From NCBI RefSeq assembly GCF_003369915.1, contig NC_046674.1:13702001-13766000 (forward strand): a stretch of 64,000 nucleotides of DNA, written 5' to 3'. Position 1 is the first letter of the stretch; every line of letters begins with the position of its first letter. This document shows positions 46,950 to 58,290 of this stretch, piece by piece. A model generated the notes under the pieces. The model had not been told where the DNA came from. It ran no database searches and saw nothing but the letters and a program-made list of their open reading frames with translations. The position numbers and the translations under genes are program-made. This DNA comes from Drosophila miranda. Its lineage: Eukaryota; Arthropoda; Insecta; Diptera; Drosophilidae.

Positions 46950-47205
46950 ACTTGAACCAAAGCTTCGGGTTTCAGCAGAGCACTGCTTGATCACTGGCCT
47001 GTGAAGAAGAAAACGAACCAAGCCTTCAGGTTTCAGCGGCGTACTGCTTGAACGAAACCTTCAGGTTTCAGCGGCGTACTGCTTGAACGAAACCTTCAGG
47101 TTTCAGCGGCGTACTGCTTGAACGAAACCTTCAGGTTTAGTCGATGAACTGCTTGCAGAAGAAGTTGAACACGAAATGAAGCCAAACCTTCAGGTTTCAG
47201 CGTTG
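46950..47205. repeat. Six-copy tandem array of a 35-bp unit
   Basis: The core CCTTCAGGTTTCAGCGGCGT begins at 47023, 47058 and 47093, exactly 35 bp apart, and a diverged fourth copy starts at 47128. Variant copies lie at 46962 (GCTTCGGGTTTCAG) and 47187, spaced 61 and 59 bp from their neighbours because of extra GAAGAAG-containing sequence. Each core holds a small AAACCT/AGGTTT fold-back. I recognise no known family. Confidence 0.85.
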
Positions 47206-49891
47206 TAATGTTGTTTTTTTCAAATCTTTTTCTCATCTTAATTTCTCCTCATTAATTCTCTTCAACAAAATAAAGATAATTAATTTTGAAAGCAAATTCT
47301 ACAGAACGTACGGCGCTCCACTCCATAGGAGTAATTCCTCTGCTTTTGGCCTGTTTGGCTTAGCCCAGTAATTTGATAACTTCGTCCATCACTTGGCCAA
47401 TTCTTGCCCGTTAAATTGAAAAATTTTGCATTATTCATAAGCACCCAGAACTTTAAGCTTTGCTGATGTGCGCTTAATTAATTAAAACTTTATCAAAGGA
47501 CCCTTGAATATGGCATGCATGTGTGTGTGGCTGCGTTATGTGGGTATATGTATGTGGATTATGTTACCAAAAAATACAGCTAGGCGCCCACAGGGAAGGA
47601 CAAACAAGGCAACAAGGAGAGGCAACGGCTTGGGACCAAAGGGCAATGGAGACCAGGGGACGCATGCATTCCTAGAAATGCGAAGCGAAGAGCGGTAGGG
47701 CCTAACCTTGCATGAGTATACGTTGGCCCCTTGGCAAATGATTATCCGCTTGCTTTGGTTTTGGCAAGCAGCAGCACAGCTGTCGGAGTGCCGAAGCATT
47801 TGATGCCCTTTCGGGAAGCAGAAGGATATTGTCTCTGCTGTTGATGCAAACTGCTGCTCCAAGGAATCATTCTTCCCCTCGGAAGGCAGGGCACGAAAGT
47901 AAATCAGAGTGGGGGAGAGGCAGGCATATGCAAAGAGCATAATTTTATGGATAAACACACAGCACACAACACCCGCCCACTGTACACACAGGGAGGCACA
48001 CACATGTAAGCCTATGCTCCTATGTTTCTGCGTATTTGTGTGTGTGTGTGTGTGTGTCTTAGGGGCAGTGGCAGTGGCATGCAAATATGACTACAAAATT
48101 TGCATGTATACACAACACAAACACACACACACCCAAACACAGAAATGTGTCGCCCAGCCTCGAGGCTAGAGTGCACTTGGGTTCGGGATACGGTACCCTT
48201 GTTTATAGAGCCCCTACCCGAGCATAAAGTGCAACATAAACAAAACTCAGTCACCTACACCACACCGCCCCCCCGAGAGAGTGCTGCTACATCGCTCAAC
48301 CCCCTTTGTGGATGTGGATGGTGTTTTTTGTTTGGTGGCAAACGCACTTAATCTTTGGGACACATTTTTGGGTATTTCGGCCACAGGTTGCCACTCACCG
48401 TGTGGCCTTACCCTTACCCTTATCCTTACACTTGCCCTGACTCCCTGACCTTTGATAAAAACACTCAAAACATGTGTTGCACAACACATAAAAACAACAA
48501 CGACGACGACGACGACGACCTCTACAACAAGTGCAATTATAATCCCAAAGGGCTTTGTGCTTCAAGCCTTTTGTTTCATTTCAGAATTGAGTTTGGGAGT
48601 GCGGCAAAAAAAGTTGGGTCCATACATCGGCCTGATAAAAATGTTTGGGATTATCGTCCTTTGTGTGCATTTGCGTATAATCCTTTGAAGGGCTATCCTA
48701 CCGATTTATGCATTTATTTCGCCCAATTAAGCATTCGAATTGGCAGGCAGATTATGCCGTTGCATGAGTGAAAGAAATCCCCTGCTTCGCGACCAAGCCA
48801 CATGCATACATACGTACTCCATGGTACTCGTAGAGAGTACTATCCCCGCCCCCCCACTTTGAGAGAGTTTTGCTCGTTGTCTGGCTGGTGTCTCCATGCC
48901 TCCCCCTTGGAACTTTTTGCGGCCAGTCCCTATTTAGCATCCAAATGGTAGCCAATGGGTGGGCACACTGTTGGCTCAATTATGGCTGGGGTGTTCATTG
49001 TTAACTCGTCTAGGAGTCTGGGACCCTGGGACCTTGGGAGACCATAATGTCTGCGACATAAGCTGGAGTCCTGGAGAGATTGTTCTTTTCTCTTCCTGCC
49101 ATTTGGTTCGTTTTTATTTATGGCAGCAGCAAACTCTGGGGCTGCACCTTATATAGGGCCCAGCAGAAGGGGGGAGGTGGTGGGTGAGGGTGAGGCAAAG
49201 TCCTTCCGTGTTTGTGGATCCTTTGATGTGGTCCCTTGTATGTTGTTTTATGTGGCAGCTCCTGTTGCCGGTGCCGATGCCGGTGCCATTGCCGTTGGTT
49301 TGTGGTCTCAACGGCAGGGCAGGCCGTTTGCCAAAAACTGAAATCTGCCATCGGTTTTCCACTCTGTTTTCACATTTTCACGGCCCCTTCCACCACATCA
49401 CATCTGTCTTTGAAGCTTTGTTCATTGTTCAGCCACACCCTCATCGGCTCCATAGCTGTTTCCGATTTGGTTCTTTGTCGTTGTTGTTTTTCCACCGCTC
49501 AATTCGGTGGCGCTTTCTGAAAAATGTTTGTCAATTGCATGCTAAACGTTTTTAGTGATTGGTGGCAGGAAGTGCCCGGGAAAAAACGGGGGAAAACAAA
49601 AACAAAAGCAAAAAAGGAGAGAACTGAATGTAGATCTGTAGATAATATTTGCAGGATGTGTCACGGTCTGGTAGCTCTTTAAGGACTTAAAGGGAGCACG
49701 TAAAGTCTTTGCCCAATCCGATTGGCTGTAAGCTTCACACATTTTCCCAGACCCCTTTCTGGAAATTGTATCAAATTTCCCACTCGAATGTTGTTTCCAT
49801 GGAAACACTTTTCCCTTAAGCGGCTTAGGCTTAAGCTTTTTTTAATTTTCCTCAAATGTGAGGCACATTCATAAGTAGATGATAGAAAAAT

Positions 49892-49943
49892 ACAAAAATT
49901 TAAAGAATTTAGGCCGCTCCCCCTAAATTCTTTAAATTTTTGT
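49892..49943. repeat. Perfect 22-bp inverted repeat with 8-nt loop
   Basis: The left arm 49892-49913 (ACAAAAATTTAAAGAATTTA then GG) is the exact reverse complement of the right arm 49922-49943, with the loop CCGCTCCC between them. The stem is AT-rich with GC pairs at the loop end. Confidence 0.95.
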
Positions 49944-50384
49944 GTGGAAAATCGTTTTATTATATGGCATTTCCGGGCTAATCCCCGCTGTAGTCCAATT
50001 AGATCGAGGAGTCCCTTACAAACAATTTAGTTGGAGTTCAAATATCATTGCCATCGGCTTACGGGCGCTTAACACTTGCCAGCGTCACGCCTCGCGCCAT
50101 CCACTAGTGCAATTTATGGGGAGCATTCCCCAAGCCCTGCGCTCTCGACAATTTGCATAAATTAGCACCAAAATATATATTACTCCCTCTGTTACCAGCT
50201 CCCTGCTCCCCTGCTCCCCTCGTCCTGCTTCCTGCTCCTTCTCTTCCAAAGCGATGTGTTTATTATTGTTCGCCTGTGTGGAAGCGCTCGCGTGTGTATG
50301 TGTTGGATGCTTCGATAGTTCCGCCGGCAAATTTAACATAATTTTCCGAGCACCCATTGACAATAATTGAACTGCTCCTCCTCC

Positions 50385-50385
<1 letters not shown>

Positions 50386-50417
<32 letters not shown>
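50386..50417. repeat. Poly-C tract of 32 bases
   Basis: An uninterrupted run of 32 C. Its length is likely to vary between individuals and between assemblies. Confidence 0.9.
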
Positions 50418-50420
<3 letters not shown>

Positions 50421-53400
50421 AGATAGAGGATTATGTTGCATATGTCGTTTCGGGTCAACGAATCCATGCCCATGTAAATGCCGGCCATGCTGCGCCCAAG
50501 GATTGTCACTAATTGCGTGGCAAATCGAAAATCCTTTGTTGGCCGAGCGGTTTGGCTTTTACGTGCATTATGGATGCTGTCCGAAAATTGTGGCCAAAGA
50601 GTTTTAACTGTAACTTTAAAGTTTTCGAGAATATTCGGAAACAAAAGCAGCAATTTAATTGAATTGAATTATTTCCAGCCAATCAACATCATTCATACGC
50701 CCTGTTTGCACTTCAATTGAATGTTCCGAGAACGGGAACGGCAACGAAAACGAGCACTCCTTCTTGCCTTGGCTATTTGCTAAACACTTGACAAGAGCCA
50801 GCCAGCCAGTCAGTCGAGGCCTCTGACTTCAATGGGAGTTCCTTTTTTTGCCGGAGTTAATCACACAAACTGCTGCTGCTGCCATCATCGTCATCGTCAT
50901 CGTTATCAGCAAATGCCATTACCTAGGTAAATAATATGGTAGCCAGGAAACAGCAAAGGCTTTCTCTTCGCCACTTTTGATGTGCCCGACGTGTTGCTGC
51001 TGACCATTCAGCAAAAATAAATAAATAAAATGCTCAAGAAGAGCGCAGATAAATGGGATAAATCTGGGGACGCAGAAAAAAGAAAACAGAAAAGAAATCA
51101 AGTTGATTGCAAAAAAAAGGGCAAGCGCTCAATCGACCGACCGATTCTCAGATACTATTAGAACTGTTTGTGGCTCGGTTCCGCAATGCAATTAGGCAAC
51201 ATGAATGGCCAATTGATTTGCTGACTGTTTTTGTTTTTCCCAGCTGCCATTCTGTCATCAACAGTTCTCATTCTTGTTGTTTTATTATTCGATAATGGCC
51301 GAGGGTAAACCCCAAACACAGAGGAGTTGTCAGAGCTTTGAGGTATCTTCCAGATATCTTTGCGTAGGGTATCTGCTGGCCGTATTCTCCTCACACAAAT
51401 GCCATTTACGTTTTGTTTACAAAATTTGCCAATTCTGCATTTTAGTGCGTCTTTCAATGTAATTATTGTTGTGTTTGGTAGCCCGATGATGCTTTTACTT
51501 TTTGGTTTTGGTTTCGGTTTCGGTTTTTTTTGCTCTCATCTGTTTATCGCATTCCCCTTCTGGCCTTCCTTTCGCTCATTGGATTGGAGTGTGTTCTCAA
51601 TGTGTGTTTTGCAGCAGCCATGGCCAAATAACGGAATTGTTGTTGCCGTTGCTATTGTTTTTCCCCATTTTATGGGTTCAATTAACCAGAAGCCATGAAA
51701 ATCATAAAAATGATGAACTTTTTATCCTCGCATTTAAATTGATTGCTTTATAACAGATTCGGTGCGGGGTCTCGGTCTCTGGAATACTTAACAGCTGTGC
51801 GGCCTAGAAAATGCCCTCAATAATCCACCTTAAAATACCAATACACACCGGCTCTATTGTTGGGACTGGACTCTCTCCAATTAACACTAAATCATGCTCT
51901 TTATTAAATACATTTTGCAACACCAGGTCCCTGAATAGTGTGCTGTTTGCCTGTGTGCTTTGTGCTCTCTTTTGTATCAGTTTTCTATGGAAATTCAATC
52001 AATATTGCAGGAGGGCTCACGGAGGGCAGCCGTGACGGAGTTGTGTCATTGCCAGAAAATCGGACGCTAATTGAATTACGAAACGGTATCCGTCCGCATA
52101 ACGAAATCGATCGACACGTCAAATGGAGTTAAATGTATTTTTTGGCTCAAATCCTTAGGGGGCCTTGATTGATTAGTTGATTTGCATTCGTAGTTAATTA
52201 TAGATTTGCAGAGACTCATCTTTTTCCAATATTTCACGTATTTTGATATCTCTGTTTACCCCCCCAGATGCGACATTGAGTGAGAGCCACCCCCCACCCC
52301 CTTCCAGTCTAATCATTTGTTTACTATTTTTTGTGTATATCCCATACATCACATTATCTTTTTGTTGCTGTTTTTGTTCGATTTTCCTGTTATCTGCTGC
52401 TACTCTTTTGTCGTCATTAACGTCATTGCGTCCTCGTTTAATTTGAACATTAATCATGCCTGTCTATGCCTGATGGTGGGGGGCTAAAACTATGGCACAA
52501 AAACAGACAAAGGAAGTTGCAACCAATATTGCAGCAGAGGAAAAGTTGCGGCAGGTTCTCTAAAGAAGACAGGCAGGTCTTATTATTAGTTTTCTATGCG
52601 CCTCATCCTTCATGTTGCACATGCGCATCAAGTATTTCTTGAGGCAAAAAGCATTCTGAAATTCTGCGGCAACTTTCCCCCCAACATTCTGGATGGTTTG
52701 GCAAACTTTGGTCTTGGTCTTGGTCTTGGCCTCTTTCTACCCACAATTCTTTTTTAAGCTTTTTTTTGAGATATTTTTCTTTTGGAGTTGCTGAACTTGC
52801 TGGACTTTTATGGAGCACCTTAACACATAGTTTACTTGCCCGCATTCCCGCATCATCTTTTCTCATCCCTCCTTTCGCTTCCTCTCTTTTGTGCCATGGC
52901 TAATCATCACAGCCAACTGTTGGCTCATATTAATTGACAGTTTGCCGTCGTTTGGCCCAGATGGAGCCATGGCTAAGTCCTCATTAACTCATCTATCATT
53001 ATGTGGTGGATGTGGATGCGTTTGGTCTCCCTTCCATCATCTCCATTTCCCTCGACGCACTCATTAATTCTCTTTATGTAGGCCAATTCAGAGGGGGGCG
53101 TGACACAGTTGGATATGATATCTACAGCAGTTCTCCCTATCCCTATCCCTATCCATATCTCTATCTTCCTCTTCTACACGCAGCTAATCTTATCTTCTGC
53201 GCTTAGATTTCGTTCTTTTTTATTATTTTAATTTTTTTTTTATAGGTTAAGTTTAACGTCCGTGCCCCCACCCCCGCCCTCTGCCTGTTTAAGGTTCTTG
53301 TCCGTAATTAATTGCAAAAGTTCCCTTCATGTTCTGTTCTCTCTCGTCTGATGCTGCACAAAAGTTCAAAGTTTTTGTGGACGCTGGGAAATGGTGGGTG

Positions 53401-54109
53401 GGGGATACCATCCACAAGTGATGAGTGGCTAAAACCAGAGAGTTGTCAATTATGATGAATAATTATACAAAATTCTCTAATTAGCAGCAGGAGAAAACTT
53501 CATCGATGACGAGCGTGACATGGTCTCTAAAATTCAATCAATTATTCGTGAAATGTTTGGGATCACTTTTACCCACTAGTCATCGAAAGTTACGACGTAA
53601 TTGTTTCCCCGAACAAAAGGAAAGTTTTATACCACATAAAGGAGGTCTTTGGGTAGCTAAAAGTTTCTTTATTATTATTATTATTGTTTATTATATAAAT
53701 AAAGGTAAATATATAGCGAGTGAGCCGGCGGCTCTCAAATATATATTAGTATCAAATCTCTCTCTCCCTCTCTCTCCCACACTCCCTCTTGAAGTATCAA
53801 GCAGCAATTTTATGCTTCTTTAGCCATCAATTACCATGGAAGCATCAGCGGCATCTCAAGAGTTGGTGGAGCATCTCTGGCACTTGCTCTACCATTTGAA
53901 TCATGGGGTCTCTAGACCTACCCCCCTCCCATCCCCAACACTTGCTCTTTCTTATCCAAAGCTTCCTTTGAGATGGAAGGAAACGCCATCATTCTTGTTG
54001 TTGTCTGTTTGCCTGACGCCGAGGCGAAAGGTTAAGGCATGCATCGCTTCCATCAAATTAGACGCATTTTCAACGCGCTTTGTCTGTGTTTCCTTTCCTT
54101 TCCTTCCTC

Positions 54110-54143
<34 letters not shown>

Positions 54144-54406
54144 TTCCCTGTTAGTGTCCTATTGCCTTTGGCTATTTCGTCTATCTCTCGCTCTCCCTCT
54201 CTCTGTTAGCTCACCTCCTCTTCTAGCCCTTTCTCCGTTGGCTTTTTTTTTTTTTGCTTTTGCTGTGGCAATATTCGAGCTGACGCCGCTTTGCCTTTAC
54301 TTTTTATCACTTCATTTGCACTGAAATGTCAATGTCTGTTGCTTTTTCATCTCTTCTCACTTACTCCCTCCCGCTCTCAGACTTCTCACACATTCCCTCT
54401 TCCATC

Positions 54407-54426
54407 TCCGGAGTCCGGACTCCGGA
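54407..54426. repeat. Perfect 20-bp palindrome
   Basis: TCCGGAGTCCGGACTCCGGA equals its own reverse complement. It is a GC-rich island inside a pyrimidine-rich region and could extrude as a cruciform or bind a dimeric factor. Confidence 0.9.
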
Positions 54427-55224
54427 CAGCATTTGCCGAATGCCAGGAAGGAAGCAGTTTTGTTGCAATGATGTGGGCCGGTCCCGGGTTGGGGATCTTT
54501 TTTTGGGTGGTCCTGGCGCTAGTAAGAAATCTGTCTGACAAATTACATGCCCTGCGAAGTCGCACCAGCAGCAGCACCAGCAGCAGCTGCTCCGCCAGTT
54601 CTTCCGCCTCCATGACTGGCCCTTCGTTCACCCATGCCCATTGTTGTCTCTGGCTGCTTGCCCCACATTTGGACTCAACCCATCAAGCCATCAAGCGAAT
54701 GAACGGACGCACGTCATTCAGTTAGTCGCAGAGTGCAACGGCCTTTTGATTGGGCGCTAGGTGGCTTTGCTTTGCTTGGGTTTTGCTTTGGGTGGGGTTT
54801 GGTTTGGGGTTGCGTTTGGTTCGGGCTCGGGTTTGGTTTTGGTGGATGAGCTCATTTCATCTCTTCTGGGTTTGGGGTTTTTTATATGTAGTAGTAGTAG
54901 CTCGGGGCTTTTTGCGTTATTTATTATTTTTGGGAAACTCTTTAGAACAACTTTTCCATTGATATCGTTGTGGTTTTAGCTTTTAAAAGATCTCAAATAA
55001 TAGTTACGAATAATCATGCTTTAGTTCTACCTTAAATATGAGGACATTTCGAGTTCAAACAATCACAAGATTCGTACAAGTTTCCTTTTCAGCCCATTAC
55101 TCTTACCGTAATTTTTCAAATCTCATTTCATTTGCCAAACATCTTTTCGGGCCTCCTGGCCTCCAGTTTCTCAATTTCCACATCATCAGGCAAACCAATT
55201 CCTCATTCCGACGGGGACTAACAA

Positions 55225-55257
55225 CCCCCCCCCCCCCCCCAAAAAAAAAAAAAAAAA
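55225..55257. repeat. C16A17 homopolymer junction
   Basis: Sixteen C are followed directly by seventeen A. The length is uncertain in any assembly. Confidence 0.85.
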
Positions 55258-57989
55258 CACAACGCAACATTCAACAGTTACAAATGGCCATTCACACAAA
55301 ATTTTGGGTTTATCTGACAAATTCCGTCACACACAAAAATAAATTCCGAGAGGGTGAAACCTTTTTGGAAGGGACACATTCTTCGGGGTACCCGTTGGCT
55401 TACCCGCTTGGATATCATCCCATCGTACTCTGGGTAGGTGGTAGATCTATCCCAGAGAAAATTCCCCACAAAATGGCACACGACGATGCACTTTTTGAGG
55501 TTCTCAAAATATTTGGCAAACGTTTCTGCAATTTCTCGCGATTTCTCTAATGTTATTTTTCACTTTTGGCCTTCCCTCTTGCCGGATTTATTTCTGATGT
55601 TCTTCGGATGCGGATTCTGTTGCAGAATACTAGCTGGTGATGCGTTGCTGCTCCGATGCTGCTCCTGGTGCTGCTATTCTGCCACTTATTTTGTGTATTT
55701 TCTTTTGCCGTTCTGGCTGCTAATTTGCATTTGCCTCAAGACGCATCCAGCGTGTCGAAGACACGCATCCGCCCGCCCGCAGATGCGGTGGATCTTCTGT
55801 GTGTGGTTTTCGCGCGCGTATTTCGCAAACGGTTGTTTTTGTCTGATTTACCGTTGCCTCGCTAGTGCTGTAGTCTTCTGCCGTTGCCACTGCTGCACGT
55901 TTCGGCTTTGTTTTGCATACTGTGGCGCCGCACTTGCCGGCGAATTTCGTTGCGGTGCAATGCGAGAGACGAGTGCAGAGTCGCCGCTCGGTCGGCTATA
56001 CAGTTACAAGCTCGCCGCCTCCTTCGGGTTCAGGTTCGTCGCCCGATTGGCCTGATGCGTGTTGCGGTTCGGCGATGCTTTTGTCGCCGTCGCCGTCGCT
56101 GTTGCTGTTGCTGTTGTTGCTGGCTGCATGGCATGGCATGGCTCGCATTGCAATTTCCTTCAATTAACAGCTTTCGCTCGTTCCTCTCTCTCTCTTTCTT
56201 TCTTCCACTATCGCGCGGGAACTTTCTCTCTCTCTTATACGAGCACGAACTCTCACTTTCGTTGGCTGTTAGCGCCTAACAGTGCACTGTTAAACGCTGA
56301 AGCTCTGTTAGCTTTTGGGGGGCGGCCTGATTGAACTTTGACCAGAGCTGGGACTGGGACTGGGGACTGGGACTGGGGACTGGGGCAGAAATGATTAGAT
56401 TTGATTGCGAGTTGGACAGGCCGTTCAGTGGGGATGTTCTTCGATTACTGATTGATTATATTGTGCCTAATTGCATGCATTTTGCAGGTAGGAAAATGGA
56501 AAATAATTGGAAATTGCAAAATATCGGATGTGTTCTATACGGTCTAATCACATTTGAAGATTGAAGATACCTTGGTTTAATCTTGAATACCAAAATGAAA
56601 ATTCTAGAACATAATTATGCTTCCGATTTGAATCTCTTCGAATTTAACATCCCCCCAACATTTATAGACTAAATAAATCATTTCCCAGAACTTGAACCAT
56701 TTGTCTTCTCTCGGATTTTGGAGCTTTTCCCGCCTACAGCACTGAAATCTAATTGCTCTGGACTTTGGCAGTGGCAGGGTAACCATTTCACCTGGCGCAC
56801 AAGCTTGGTCGAATATTCTCTGTCCGAGTCATTAGGACAATATCAAACTATCAGTTTTTGTTAGCACCGAAACTTCTGGGAAAAACTGCTGAAATAATTT
56901 CCATGTGGAGCGGGTTTAAGTTTCTCAGTTGCAAGCAAATAAAGTTGGCTGGAAAAAAGCCAAGGGAAAACATATCCAATCATAGGCCAAAATAGAGAGC
57001 GAAAGAGAAGAGGAGAGCTGCAGCCGGGCTTTAGTTTCGCCTTTTGAGCAAAACTTTTAATCCCGTCCCGGGCTGGACTTCCGTCACTTGTCTAGTTGTT
57101 GCCTCAATGCGCCGTCTTTCCGTTTCCGCTGACACTGAAAAGTGCTTAAAGTGCCGTCCGTAAAGGGAAGCTGTTTATTGTTTACCATTTCTCAAATCCC
57201 GAAAGTTGTCCTCCGAAAAAAAAAACTTTAAATTAAATGATCAACCACAAGAACACAAAGTTCCCTCTGGTTTCGAGTCTTTATTTATGCGGCCAGCCGC
57301 CAGCAGCCAGAAGCCAAAGGGAATTTTTGCAGCCCAAACTAATGTCCGTAATTGAATTACGGCCAAGGCATTTCCCGAGCATGTCCAGAGCAATTAGTGC
57401 CGTCAGCAGATTATTAAAGTTTACTTTTAAATATCTCGCCCCCACAGAATATTAAATCAGCATCGACTTTAAAACGTGTCTCGGCTGATTGAATTAAGAA
57501 GGAATTTAGTCACAGACGGGCAAAGTTTTCCGTGGCCCGTGGTTTTCCCAGCCAAGGCGTCTGGGAATGCAGACACATAAGGACACACCATCGTATATCA
57601 AGGTCAGTCTATCATTTTCGAACCATCCAGCCCAGACCATGGATTGTCTTGGTCCTTTTTGTGGTTGTCTCTGTTGTGCGAAAGTTTTTCGGTGGGCACA
57701 AACTTTTCTTATAAATTCTATTAATTTCTATACCCTTTCAGAGGGTATAAGTGCAGGACATAAGAAATATATCTACATATGTATGTATATTTCAGCGTTA
57801 AAAGAATTCGTGTAGAAAATTATTTACTAACAATATCGAGGACTTAGACATTCATATTCTTATGACAATTTTTATACAAGATTATTAATTAATTAAACAT
57901 AGTTTATATTTTAATTTTTTTTTAAATTTTTTTATATGTTGAAAGCTATTTTTGTGTATTAAATTTCTATATAAATAATTTAAATCTAT

Positions 57990-58290
57990 TCTCAGTCAGG
58001 ATGAACACCTGTCCTTCAATTACAGTTCATTTTAATGCTTATAATAATTTTAATTAAATTTTATTTTGATTCTTTTTAAATTTTTTTTTATATTACATTT
58101 ATTTTTGTGTATTCAATATTATTATTTCCTTATAAATATATTAAATGCATTCTCAGTCAGGATGAACACCTATTCCTCCATTACATTTCATTCTAATTCT
58201 TATAATAATTTTAATTTAACATAATTTTATCATTTATTTTTTCTAATTTTTTGTATAAATAATGTAAATATTCTCAGCCAGGATAACCAC
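57990..58290. repeat. Tandem copies of an AT-rich unit of about 160 bp
   Basis: ATTCTCAGTCAGGATGAACA begins at 57988 and 58149, and a degraded copy (ATTCTCAGCCAGGATAACCA) at 58270. The first two copies share about 90 bases further on, including CTTATAATAATTTTAATT. Confidence 0.75.

Noticed and set aside
46950..47205. Regular 35-bp repeats resembling a CRISPR array
   Set aside because: Eukaryotic DNA, units are head-to-tail with no unique spacers, so it is an ordinary tandem repeat.
53836..54324. 162-codon plus-strand frame
   Set aside because: Composed of pyrimidine-rich low-complexity DNA (CTCTCT, poly-T) giving Leu/Ser/Phe runs; no domain or splice context.
55438..56055. 205-codon plus-strand frame rich in Cys, Phe and Arg
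   Set aside because: No recognisable domain; overlapping frames on the same strand are equally open, typical of GC-skewed non-coding DNA.
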